Source: Poa pratensis
Taxonomy: Eukaryota; Streptophyta; Magnoliopsida; Poales; Poaceae
Assembly (NCBI GenBank): GCA_947311845.1
Contig: CAMZMU010000075.1
Coordinates: 18,823,366 to 18,887,365, forward strand
Direction of reading: 5' to 3'
Length of the DNA stretch: 64,000 nt
Shown: one piece after another, positions 31,927 through 43,464 of the stretch
How positions within the stretch are numbered: position 1 is the first letter of the stretch
How the letters are laid out: each line of letters starts with the position of its first letter
Made by a program: the position numbers and the translations under genes
Notes under the pieces: model-generated
The model's database searches: none
What the model was told of the DNA's origin: nothing
What the model saw: only the letters and a program-made list of their open reading frames with translations

Positions 31927-34900
31927 TTAAGAACCGGCTTCAGGAGCCGGGTTAGTGGAAGGAGTGGTGGCTGGAGTATCTTCCTTGGCGCTGGCCGAGT
32001 CATCCTTCGCCGTTTCTGCTTCTACTTCCCGGTTCTTGGGGGCTCTGTTGTTGCGCCATGTCACAAGCTGAAGGGATTGGAAGTAGTTTTCATCTTCATC
32101 TTCCACTGGTGCGCGCGATGGTGGTGGCACAGTGGGAGTTGAGGAGCCTGGCGCAGCGGAAGTACTGGGGACAGTAGGGCCTGCACCAATTGATTCCTTG
32201 TAGCTTTGAAGGAGGTCAATGCGTTGAGGTTCTTCATCAACAATTTCGTCATTGGTCTCGCTGTAGCCGTATTGTATGGAGTTCAGTTTCAAGCCATTGG
32301 CAATTTGGGTAGCCACGTGCCGGGTTTGCTTCACAGCCCGGCTGTACGCTTTCCGGTCAAAGCAGTGCCATCTGCGTTGAACTGAGGAAATCCTGATGCA
32401 AGGGGACCCGGTTCCAAGTTGGGATAATAGGCTTTGGCCAAGGCCAAGCTGCGCATTGCACCGGCTCTGCACGCGGACCTCTTCAGCAATTGGATCCAGT
32501 TTGGCATCGTGGATAAATGACCCAGTACTTCAGTATAAGTGCTGGGCGGGTTCTCCCAATTTCTGGCGGTTTTGATGACTTCGCAGCTACCAAAATATAA
32601 TTGGCGCACCAGTGTATACATACATTTGATTTTCTCGGTGGCGGTTTTGCGAATGTTGCCATCGCGCGCGCCTGCAAAGTGAAAACTAGTGTTAGGCATA
32701 GTTTATATGCCGGGTTTGGAAGAGAAAAATTTACCGGGTTTGAGAACATCATGCTTACCAACAAGAGAGGCAACCATAGCATTAATCATCTTTTTCAGGC
32801 GAGATAGCTCGCTGGTAGTTGCATCCAACTTCTGTTGAAGGTTGGTCAGCTGCTCTTGAAAATTTTCTTCATGCTCTTGCATGTCCCGTTTCAGATCAGA
32901 ATTTTCTGCTTTCAAGGCAGTTATTTTTTCTTCCAGGGCTTGAAGTTTGTTGGTTTCTTCAGCCCGGGTTTCAATCTCAGCTTTTAAGGTTCCTTGGAGC
33001 CGGGCTACTTCCTCATTGGCCTTGCTCACATGCTCCTGTTAAAAAAAAAGAGGCAAGTCAGAGTTCTTTACAAGGTTTTAAAGTTTACAAAGTGAAAAGT
33101 GAAGTCCCAGGTTGCTGCGGGCAGCTAACCCGGCACTTGGGGGCTACAGTTTTGAAGTTTTTAATGATTTGTGGAGTTAAAGGTGTGAAAGTCCCAGCTT
33201 GTTATAAACATATAACCCGGGCCTTGGGGGATACAGGTTGAAGTTTTTTGCCAAGTTATTGTTGTTTCAAGCACCAAGTTCATCAACAAGTGATAATCTT
33301 GGAGTTTGGGGGCTAGTAAGGTTATGGTTATAGATAACTATATTAAAGATTACAAGAAGTAAAAGGACAGTAAAAATTGTGCACCTGGTATCGTTTCTGA
33401 AGTAGGGTGACAAGTTCACTCTCCAAGTTCTTGTGATAAGCAATGCGAGAGAAGTACTCCTCGCACAGAGCAGGTGTGGACATGGAATCCAAAGCCGCCA
33501 AATCCAAAGAAGAAACTGGGTCCTTGCCCTTGGCAGAGGGATCTACTTTGACTTCAGGAGTAATAATCTTGGTAAGAACTTGAGAGGCACTAGGAACCGG
33601 GCCTTGATGAGACCCGGTGATTTGCACTTCTGGGTCAATCTCTTTTGTCCCAGAGCCGTGTCCAGGAGATGAAGCATTGGTAGCTGGTTCAGGAGCAGGA
33701 GCAGGGGGACTTGGTGGTGAGGCTACCACGTTCTCAGCGCCAGATTCTTCTTTTCGAGCCGGCTCCTCGATTTGTACCTCCATTTCAGAAGGTTCAGCAG
33801 TTGTGCGTGGAGGAGAGGCAACTGGAGGAGAATCCGAGTCTTCTTCTTCCACGATAGCCTTAGCACTGAAACAAAAGAGAAGCAGTTAGTCACAGCAAAG
33901 ATTGCAAAGTATTGAAAAAGAAGAGATAGTGAAGCATTTCTAACCCGGTATTGATGTGAAAATCCTCGGGCGTGCTAACAGCGTCCGAGGAAGAAGTATC
34001 TGATAAACGAGAGCGTTTAGGGACCCGGATTTTTCCAGCTAAAGGATACTTTGAGCTGGGCGTCTTCTTGATGGATTTGGCCCAGCTTGATAAAGATTGT
34101 TGAGGGATACCTGAGCTCAAGGATAAGTGGGCTGAAGAAGACCGGGTCCGCGGTCTCTTGTTTGCCTCGGCCTCCTTCTCAAGCTCCTTTTCCTGTGTTG
34201 GTACTTGAGTTTGAGATGAGTTCGTTGTACAAGTTGAAAAACGAGAAATTGGCACCTTTGCAATGGCGGCTCGGGTCCGCTTTTGTGGTGTGGGTGCAGC
34301 AGTTTCAGGACCCGGCAATGCATCTGAAGCCGGGTCAGAGGGGCCTGGAATAAGATGAGCCGGATTGTCAGTAGAAGGGCCCGGGTTTGGGACCTCGTTG
34401 TTAAGCAAGTTGATGAAGAGCCGGCCTAGGGAGTCTAGCTCACCTTCGTCTTCTTCTTCTTCTTGGTTGTCACTCTCTGTGTCTTCTTCAGCAGAGGAAG
34501 TGGGGGTGTAGTCAACGCTCCACCACTTGGAGTCCTGAGAAAAAGTTGCATGAGTAAAACCGTATACAAGATTTACCGGGTTATGATTTGCAGGGGTATG
34601 AAAAGATAAAAATTTTACCGTGGGAGGTTTGTTTTTGGCGCTGAACGGGGCGAGCCCGTTTTCCGCGATCTTAGTTTTCTTCTCACCAAGAAGCCTCTTG
34701 GCGTTCTTCACAATTTGGTCGTCAAGCAGTGTGATTTCAGAATATCGCATATCATCTGTGGTCTCTTCTGTGTATTCATAGAAGAGCCGGGTTCTGATAC
34801 TCAGTGGCTGGATAAACCAGCCGATCCAGCACTTAACCAAATCTGTCCCACGGAGGCCATGGGCGAGTAGGGCTCTGGCCCGGCTGTGGAGGCCTTCAAG

Positions 34901-35591
34901 TGCTTCTCGCTTTTCCAAGTCAGCGTAACTGTTCATCTTGGGGGTGTACACCAGTGCAGAATTTCTGAAGGCCGGGAATTTGGCCTCATCTGCTTCTGGA
35001 GAGGTGTCTTTGCAATAGAAATAAGTGTTTTGCCACCCCTTAGGGTGGCTGGCCAAAGCGAGAGCCGGGAAATTGCATTCCTTGCGGCGCTGGATGGAGA
35101 CGCCCCATACGGGCCAAGAGGTTGATTTTTACGAGATGGGTTGCAGTAAAAAATGTCAAGGAAGAAATCAAGGGATGGAGGAATCTGGAGATAGTCCTCA
35201 CAGAAAACAACAAAGTTGCTGATGTTCAGGATTGAATTGGGCGCCACATCCATTGGAGTGAGCCCGTAATACTTAAAGACTTGACGAAAAAAGAGAGAAC
35301 CCGGGGGGCGGAGACCCGGGTTACGTGATCTAAAAGAACGACCACTTCACCTTTTTCAGGAGTGGGCCGGGTCTCCTCTCCAGGCGCACGCCACTGGATC
35401 TCCTCCTGAGGCGGGAGTTCACCCCGGTTCACGAATGACTGGAGCGTGGTCTTGGTTGCGCTGGACCGTGTCCAGTTCACAGGAGCGGTTGCGGGCGCAC
35501 CGCTAGATCCGCCCTTTGCGGAGCTGGGAGGTTTCTTTGCAAGAGATTTTGCAGCTTTGGGCCCTACTGCCATCTTCTTCTCCTTCACCAT
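31927..35591 (-). pseudogene. E2 antisense accessory gene, frameshifted
   Basis: Homologue of the E3 gene with every splice site in the same place. Exons: 35591-34619, 34534-33945 (590 nt, as in E3), 33865-33385 (481 nt, as in E3), 33035-32759 (277 nt, as in E3), 32671-31927. Frameshifts near 35330 and 35085 in exon 1 and near 32370 in exon 5 break the protein. Intron 1 happens to be open in frame, so some readthrough is possible. Exact preservation of exon lengths supports the gene model. Coiled coil in exon 4, polar Pro/Ser/Thr tail in exon 5. Same unknown role as the E3 protein. Confidence 0.8.
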
Positions 35592-35884
35592 GGTTGGAGA
35601 TCAACGAGGTGCCTAAGCGGCAACAATGGCGAAGAACGATGAACATGATAAGAACCCTAGCTCAGATGCAAATGTGGATAGAGGAGTGCAGATTGAATCT
35701 AGACAAAATGAGGAGCGGAATCGGATGCGCAGCACAAGTAAAAACAAAGATTGGAGTTACCTTGGAGATTAGTTGAAGTTGGAGAGCTCGATTCGAGATC
35801 GGATCTGCGGCTGCTACAGTGCTTGGGCGAAGTTGGAGGTGAGTTTGAGAATGGGGAAAATGACTGCGCGAGGTCGTGGCCAGA

Positions 35885-35898
35885 TATTTATAACCGCG
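35885..35898 (-). promoter_or_regulatory. Core promoter of the E2 antisense gene
   Basis: CGCGGTTATAAATA on the minus strand, about 300 nt upstream of the ATG at 35591. Identical to the E3 and E4 copies. Confidence 0.65.
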
Positions 35899-36284
35899 GT
35901 GAAAACCCTAGGGGTAACATGGTAAAAATGAGTGGATAAGATAAGCATCTTTTCCGGGAAGTCAGCGACAATTAGACAGGACAAAAAGAATATTCCTTGA
36001 CTCATTTATGGTGTCTCAGTGAGATGGTTGAGCAGAAATTTTCGCTAAGTGTTGGGTGTGAAACCCGGAAATACACGGTGTAGAATGAGAAAGCCGGGTC
36101 ATGAGATAACCCGCCAAGAAGAGCTGGCTTAACAAGACAGAGGGAAATGAAACTTGATATCTTGTACATATTTATTATCTTTGTATTTCAGGTGATTAAC
36201 CAGGCAAGCCAGAACACCAGCATTGATCAAGAAACAAACAACGCAAGATAAAAGCAAAGCGTGGCAACCTGGTTACCTGGTTAA

Positions 36285-36296
36285 CCTGGGGGCTAC
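36285..36296 (+). other. E2 polypurine tract
   Basis: CCTGGGGGCTAC directly before the 3' LTR TGATG; the plus-strand primer position. Near-identical decamers recur upstream at 33135-33147, 33222-33234 and 33304-33315. Confidence 0.7.
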
Positions 36297-36887
36297 TGAT
36301 GGGGGATAATAACCCGGTAGGCCCATGAAGAGGAAAACATGACCCGCCCGGCAGGAGGCCCGGCGAGGCCAGTTAACCCTCAGCATAGGCCGGGTTACGG
36401 TGCTGGGCCGGTATCTTGGCGATGACCCGGCTATTCATGAAGAATGTTCCAGAAGGTCCAGAGACGGTTCAAGAGGCGGTTCTATACTTGGAATACACGA
36501 AGGATAAAGGAGTAGTAGTAGGACTCAGAGTTCGGGTAGAACCCGGCCTATCATGTACGCGACCAGGAGGCCCGGTATCTATATAAACCGGCCCCTGCCC
36601 CTTAGACAGGGAAGACTTTCGTAACCCCAAGTTTTAGGCAAGAGACATACAATCCTTGTAACCTAGATCGAGATCCGGCTCTGTTGTAGTAGCCGGGTTA
36701 TCGAGACAGAGATCGAGATTAATAATAAGATAGCAGGAAGTAGGTCTTTATCTCCAATGGAGAGGCCGAACCTGGGTAAACCTTTGTCCCTTGCCGTGCT
36801 AAACAAACACCCAGACACCAGAGTCGCCTTGCCCAAAAGTTTAAGCTACCCTCAAGTAGCATCTGCCGTGTTTTCTACCCCACGACA
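36297..36887 (+). repeat. E2 3' LTR
   Basis: 591 bp, TGATGGGGGATAATAACCC ... CCCCACGACA, followed by the ATCGC target duplication. TATA box at 36580-36587. Confidence 0.93.
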
Positions 36888-37922
36888 ATCGCAGTGGTCG
36901 TCGCCACCACTCGAAGGAAAGAAGCGGATCGCGCAGGCGCAGGTCCAGGAGCAGATCGCGTAGATCTTACAGTAGCGACTCATACTCTGATCGAGAGCCT
37001 GAGCCACATGGAGCTTTGTGCTTCACTCGACGCGTCCGCGAGACACGGATGCCCAAAGGGTTCAAACTCACATCTGAACAACCCAAGTACACGGGTCGAC
37101 AGGAACCTTCCGGGTGGCTGGAAGACTACAGGTTGGCTGTCGCGTGCCAGCGAGGCACAAACACCACAACCATGCAATACATACGACTCATGCTCGAAGG
37201 CACAACCCGCGACTGGCTCAAGGCCCTACCTCCGTCAACATACGACTCGTGGGACCACTTTCGCGTGGACTTCATCAAAAAGTTCGAGCCTCTATGTGAG
37301 CGACCAAAAACGTTCGAAGAACTGCGAGCCTGCGTTCAACGGTCAGGTGAAACGTTGAGGTCATACATCAGACGATGGACTGAGATACGCATGACTTCAA
37401 GAAGCACTTGGTCGCAAAAAGCCAACCTCTGTGGCTAACCTCTTGATGGTAGCGACTGAGTGGGCAGACGAAGAAGACATGGCGCGCACCACACGCGGGT
37501 CCTCACCCCGTGACAATCATGAAAGCGACAGTCGAAGCCGCAGAGACTCGTACAGAGATGATCGGAGGCGCAAGCGCTCAAAACATCACTACGACGACGA
37601 TAGACCCGAGTTCATGGCGGCTGGGTTCTCTAGACCCCGTAATGAACAAGACAGAAGCGACCGACGGTCAGAAGATCGACGAGACAGTCGAGATGATCGT
37701 CGGGATAGTCGAGACCGCGGCCAGCGCAGTGATGGCTACAAAAGGAAAGATTGGCGCAAGTCACGATCTGGTGCACAATCCGAGCGATCATTCGAAGAAA
37801 AGATGGATGCCGATTGCAGATTCCACCTGTACAAGGGAGAAGATGGAAAACTGCGCTCCAATCACTCGATGAGAAACTGCAGGGAATTCGACCAAATGGC
37901 GATTGATTACATAAACCTCTGA
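36888..37922 (+). pseudogene. gag: E1 gag, C-terminal part
   Basis: Resumes E1 gag after E2. Starts with an Arg/Ser-rich segment, then the Retrotrans_gag core (37050-37400: GWLEDYRLAV, DWLKALPPSTYDSWDHF, a helix with LRSYIRRW). A frameshift near 37425 leads into a very basic Asp/Arg/Ser repeat region (RRDSRD type) and a C-x2-H-x12-H-x4-C knuckle (CRFH ... NHSMRNC, about 37812-37880). Ends at an in-frame TGA (37920-37922) that the protease frame simply continues past, so the TGA is probably a decay mutation. Confidence 0.75.
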
Positions 37923-38461
37923 AAGGCAACAGTCGCAAACGCACACGTGCCTGCACCTGTGCCTCAGCCAAACAACGTACCTGTCCTGATGGCACCACCA
38001 CCACCACCACCACAGCCTGCAGCAGGCGGAAATCTCGCGGGTGCCATACAACCCGTACCTCGGGTGGAAGAACCTCAGTACCCTCCGCCCCAAGGGCAGA
38101 TGTACATGATACAGAAAGGTCGCCCTTCCAACAGGGAGCAAAAACTTCGCACTCGACAAGTAAACATGGCGGTCATGTCACCTCCTGCTGTCACTGAATT
38201 CTTGAAGGATTCTGAAACAACAATTAGCTTCAGCAGAGAGGATCACCCTCCATCGGTCGTTCGCCCAGGGCACTCTGCTCTGGTACTCGATGCACAAATT
38301 GGAGGCTACGCCATGTCCAAGGTCTTCACGGATGGTGGCAGCGGTATAAACATAAGCTTCGCAGATACGCTACGCAAAATGAACAGGTTAGTCGAAAACC
38401 TGCCAAGATCTTCAAATACCTTTCACGGTATCGTTCCAGGGAAAGCAATAAGCCCAGAAGG
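37923..38461 (+). pseudogene. pro: E1 protease, N-terminal part
   Basis: Same frame as the end of gag. A Pro/Gln linker with a run of seven prolines, then the aspartic protease: TISFSREDHP strand, active-site DGGSGIN (about 38331-38350) and STFHGIVPGKA-like flap region. It is cut at the GAAGG target by the solo LTR and resumes at 43024. Confidence 0.75.
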
Positions 38462-41400
38462 TGTGACACCCCCCCTGGCACATCTTGCCAGAGAGGCAGT
38501 CGTCCCGTGCGCCATCCCAAGATAACTGGTCGCACGTCACAACAGTGTAACATAATGGAAATCATTACACAATCAGGCACATCAGTGCTACAAATGGTTT
38601 ACAAGGCCATCAAGGAATGACAAAATATCAATCCCAGCATGGCACGATACAGAGTTTTAACTGGCAGCGGAAGACATATGAGAGGCTACGGCTTGGAGCG
38701 GCTCCACTCCACAGGTTCTGGCTGGGCCACTGATCCTAGCACGCTCTTGCTTCAAATCCTTACTAAGGTGGAAGATGAATCCTCGACAAAACCTGGCCAC
38801 AATCACAAGGCCCGTGAGTACATTAATATGCACTCAGCAAGAATCGCCACTCACCACAAACAATCCAACAATCATGCAACAAGATATACATTGGAAATAA
38901 AATCCTACAACATGGCAAGAGCCTACTCGAGATAGACCAATATGATAACACAAAGGTAGCATGGCATCCCAAGCATAACATGGCATAAGCAAACAACAAG
39001 AGTATCACCAGTACAGAGTCCAAGCCAGGTGGGGTTGGATCGTATACCGGCAATCAAACAAAGAGGTTACCTGTGACGAGTAGACGAGTGTATCAGTGGA
39101 TACCAAATCTTATAATTACTCCTGTCAACACAATCAGGCTTCCAAGCCTCTAGCCAACTCTGGCTATCAATCCAGCCAACTCTGGCTATCTACCGAGTAT
39201 GCACGGTTGATGTTGGCTCTGGCCTAACTATAGGCTTCCAACGCATCACACCGCCATCCCATTCACCTCACAAGTAGCATTCCCTGCATCATCTTATTGT
39301 TCATTTAGTGAAATCAGTTTGTTCATCTTTCTTTCAAACAAGCCTTAGGTTTAACCTCCGGACACGACGAGGACACACAGTGTGACCGACACTGAACTAT
39401 TGTTCCATATCCCAGGAACGAGGCTAGCTTGCTAGGTTGAGTCTCTCGAGAGTTTGCGTTACCACCTATCAGAATGCACCCTGCTCAGCCGACGCTCTAG
39501 GTTTCTCACGCCCAAAGTCGTACTAAGAAAAATACACTCTCGTGATGGTCCACTTGCTAAGACACTCTCCCGCACCACCCTATGCGCATGGCACAACGGG
39601 CAAGTAAATCTGGCACATCCCCTGGCGCGACCAGGTATGCCTAGCTCCGGACTCCCTATCACAGTCGAACCCGTGTCTGTCGACCACTCCCCTCGGACAG
39701 CGCAACCGAACGACTGCGCCCAATGGATGGCACAAAAGGGGCTCAACAACCTACTAGGTCACGGTCTTCCATGGGACAACAGTGATATCGCGTTCAAGGG
39801 TTCAGATTAGTGGCACTATGAATAGACCTTATCGCTGTTTGGAGGGGTGTTTCATTTAATCAAGTTTCATCACAACAAGTCCCAAAACAGAGGATTAGTC
39901 CAGCATAACAATCACGACATCAATATCACATATCAACAAACAACAAGGCATTAGCAACATAACAATAACAGCACAGAATAACATAATACTTGTATGCATA
40001 GATGACAACATAACAATAATAATAATAATACCCGGGTGACTGTGGCGGGCAACCCGGCCGGTGTCACTCGGGGGTTAGTGTTCACAGAATAACAGCATAA
40101 TATTTCAAACGGATGACGGTGGCGGGCAACCCGGCCGGTGTCGCCGTAAAAGAATGAACCGAAAAGCACTCATAAAAATGAGAGAGCATCCATTCCACTC
40201 GAGGGTTATCTCGACGTGGTGTCAGCAATCTCGGCAAAAGAACCACGGAAAAGTCAGCTCCCCAGTGTCACAGTCCGGTTGGTCTATGCCAACCATATTT
40301 GACGGAGGGGACAAGGCAACTAACTCTTTTGGCGAATGCCCCCAACCCCGAGGATCATAAGACGACATTCGTGCGCTCCTCACCTCGGCGAAGAGGAAAG
40401 AACCAAACAAAGCCCCGCAAACGCGAGACGCACAGTTGTAATAATTCCCCCATTCCCTTGACTGAGGCGGTAGCACCGGCCATTGCCCCGGGAATGTGAG
40501 TGTTGCACAGATAAGCAATTACAAGGTAGTGCAATAAATTAAAATGCAACATGATATATGCAGCAATACAATGCTCATATAAGATACGGACAACAAACAG
40601 GCATCCAATAATGATAGCAGACAGATATAACAATATAACGGTAGACAGACACAAACAACATCACAGTAGACAGACATAAACACCCGGCATGACATTAGAC
40701 AAACAAACAAACATTGCGGGACTGATCATAGCAAGGGTTTAGCTTGCCTGCGAAGACGGGTTCCAGATGGTTTGGGCAGTCTCGGACTCGTCGCGGTTTA
40801 GAATCCCGAAAACGCCTAAACACGGAGGGACATACAACACATAAAATAATGGCCACGAAACTAACTAATCCACAACATGGGAAAAATAGACCCACTGGAT
40901 CGAGCTCGTCGAAACAAGAATTTAGGAATTAGAATCACCTGAAACGGAGCTACGGATCAAAAGTTATGGCCGTGCGAAGAATAGCTATGCGACGCACGCG
41001 TGCGGTGGATAGCTATCCGCCGCTGAAGGCTGGGCTGGTTGCGTCTTCCAGAGAAATACGCGTCCCCAGTCGGAAAGCGTAAAGCACGGAATACACCTTC
41101 GCTTGAGGCAAGCGTAAACCTGGAAATGCGCCGATCGGTTCACTGTAGTCTTTCTTCCAGCTTGCTTTTGCTCACGTACGGGAGACCGACGTCGCCGACG
41201 ACCGCCGGCGACGGGCAGCCCGGCGAGGCTAGCCGAAGACCGCGGCGTGCTGCAGGAGCTCCGCCGTGCTCGGGATGGGTCGAACGTGCCGAGGGGAGGC
41301 CGGGGCGTGAGGCGCGCGAGTTCAGCTTCGCGGCCATGGCGGCTCCTCACGGGTGGCCTCTGGCGCCAGTTGCCAGGGAGGCGAACTCGCCGACTGGCGG

Positions 41401-43023
41401 CGGGGATAGGAAGGCGGCGGCATACCGCGGCCAGGGGAGGGGCTAGGGACCAGGGGGAGAGCTATGGGTGCCGAGCTGCCGTGTGCTCCGAAGCTTCGGC
41501 CATTGCGGCCGTTGCTCGAGCTCGAGCAACCGAGCACCCCTCGATTTTTCTGGCTGCGCTAGGGGGGTGGAGAGGGAGTGAGGTGAGCGAGTTGTGCTTC
41601 CAGGGAGGCTCGGGGTGCTTATGGGCTAGAGGGGGAGGCCACGGTTGCAGGGCTGCGTGAGCTCCCAAGCTTCGGCCATGGCGGCCACGATTTTGGGGAG
41701 GGATTTTTCTGTGGTTCCTCTCACGTTCATGCACCGAACGAGGAGGCAGGGAAGAGAGAATGGGTGTAGCAGCCCGGGAACGGGCCTGGGGGTCTCCTTA
41801 TGTAGCTAGAGGGAGAGGGAGCACCGACGGTGGGTTGGTGACCACCTTGGCTCCAAGGTTTAATGGGAGGGGATAGGGATGAGGGGAGGATGTGGCTGTC
41901 GTGCTGGAGGCACAGTGAAGCACGTGGTGTACTGCAGCAGAAGGATCAGCCACCGACCACAGCAGTAAACGGAGGTTAGGTTTGCTAATCGCGCGTTCCG
42001 AACGTCCAGAGCGCGACGCGAGCGACATCGACGCGTTCCCGGTGACTCGGAGGTCCAAAAGGAGAATGGTCTTCACTACTGGGTTCGTAACGTCGAGAAA
42101 AACACAACCCAACAAGAATCACCCAAGGATTCGAAACTTTGCAGTGTAAGATTTTCAGAAAACCAAAAATAGCGAAGGTGCTCGATGAAATGACCAGGGT
42201 CTTCCGCATCTCAGAAAAATTCCCAAAAATTAGGCATGGGTTGTTGAGGTCAGAGGAGAGGGTCCATGGAGTTTGGGGTAATTTGGATGATGGGAAATTG
42301 GTTTTCCACAAGATGGCAAAAAATGACCATAATGGCATGATTTAGGAAAAGTGGTGTTCCATGCTTCACCTTGGGGTGATCTCCTGGATTTATGTGTCTA
42401 AGGACCATGTGGTCAATATGTTCAAGTATCATGGCCATAGGAATTTTCTAGGTGTGGGTTTGCTTGAAGAACTCAAAATGGCATCTATTGGGCTTACAAA
42501 GGAAGTGGTCTAAATATTGCTCAAATGGGTTTGTCTCCGAAAGATGAATTGGAGGAAATGCCAAAATATGCATTCCCTGAATTTATCAGAATTATTGGAG
42601 GTTCCTAGCTTGGTTAAAACATTTTTGGACTAGAAATGGCAGTTTTGAAATTATTGATTAACTTGGAAATATTGCATTGGAGTATGCAATATTTTTGCAT
42701 GGATGGTCTTTATATGGACATGGGGTCCTCTGGTATTTTTGGTGGAATTTTTAGAGCTATGGAAATGGGCTTTCCTTTTGTAGGTGGAAGAAAAGGATTA
42801 AAAGGTTCCGATAATTAGGGCTAGGGTTTTTCGGAGGAAACCTGAGCACAAAAATTATCAGGGGTGTTGGGGGTGGTTTGTGGGCTTATGGGAAATTTCG
42901 AGGAAGCAATTTCCAAGTCAATTCATCTTCAAAAGTTTTGGAGAAATATTTAGAAAAAGAGAAAAAGTTTTTCCGGTGTCATAAAACACCACTAAATTAG
43001 GCTTGAAATTTTGGGATGTTACA
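38462..43023. mobile_element. 4.56-kb solo LTR (LARD/Sukkula-like size)
   Basis: TGTGACACCCCC at one end and GGGATGTTACA at the other, with 5-bp duplications GAAGG on both sides (38457-38461 and 43024-43028). Inside I see no second LTR, primer site, gag or pol, only noncoding sequence with a GC-rich block (41000-41700) and an internal duplicated phrase (gtggcgggcaacccggccgg at about 40042 and 40122). That is the structure of a single very long LTR left by recombination between LTRs. The length agrees with the roughly 4.5-kb LTRs of Triticeae large retrotransposon derivatives; family assignment is an inference. The small open frames inside have no recognisable product. Confidence 0.7.
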
Positions 43024-43464
43024 GAAGGCACCATACAACTCGACGTAACGTTCGGGGACAAGAACCACTTCAGGACAGAGTCGATTGAGTTCGAAGTTGT
43101 CGACTGGAAATCACAATACCATGCTATACTTGGACGCCCGACGTTCGCTCGATTCATGGCGGTTCCACACTATGCATATCTCCAGCTAAAGATGCCCGGA
43201 CCAAAAGGAGTAATCACAGTCAAGGGAAACTTCCAAAAGTCTGACTCTTGCGACAGAGAGTTTAGCAAAATCTCTGAGATGTTTGGCATGGAAGCAGCAC
43301 TCGCCGAGCTTGCGGTCTCCAACGACCGAACACTTATGCCGGAACACAAGAAGGTGGCAGTTGACAGATCATTCAATGCCACCAATGACACAAGGTCGCA
43401 TCAGGTGCATCCGACTGACTCGACCAAGACAGTCAATGTCTCGTCGAGTCTGCCTATCGCATAG
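43024..43464 (+). pseudogene. pro: E1 protease, C-terminal part
   Basis: Continues the protease after the solo LTR: FEVVDWKSQYHAILGRPTF, the conserved ILGRP of retroviral-type proteases, then LQLKMPGPKGVITVKG. Ends at TAG 43462-43464 followed by GAAAGCGCGCTC, the same phrase as in E2 and E3, with RT open in frame directly after. Confidence 0.8.

Larger units (their letters stand above)
10184..36887 (+). mobile_element. E2: Tat-lineage gypsy element, carrying nested E3
   Basis: Flanked by ATCGC target duplications (10179-10183 and 36888-36892) inside E1 gag. LTRs are 10184-10774 and 36297-36887 (591 bp each). By hand count they differ at about five bases plus two 1-bp indels (about 0.9%), which suggests a recent insertion. 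Own length without E3 and one duplication is about 13.3 kb. Sense strand: gag-protease 10644-14391 and pol 14392-17615. Antisense: spliced gene 31927-35591. Frameshifts in gag (two), RT and the antisense gene show it is defective. E3 interrupts its 3' noncoding region at GTATC (18318-18322 and 31697-31701). Confidence 0.93.

Noticed and set aside
35814..36005. Small ORFs in the leader of the antisense genes
   Set aside because: They fall in the TATA/5'-UTR region and are not kept between E2, E3 and E4.
37981..38020. CCA/CAC run near 38000 as a microsatellite of interest
   Set aside because: It encodes a proline run in the gag-protease linker; ordinary low complexity.
40985..41734. GC-rich ORFs in the solo LTR as protein genes
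   Set aside because: Overlapping frames on both strands with no domain; high GC alone explains them.
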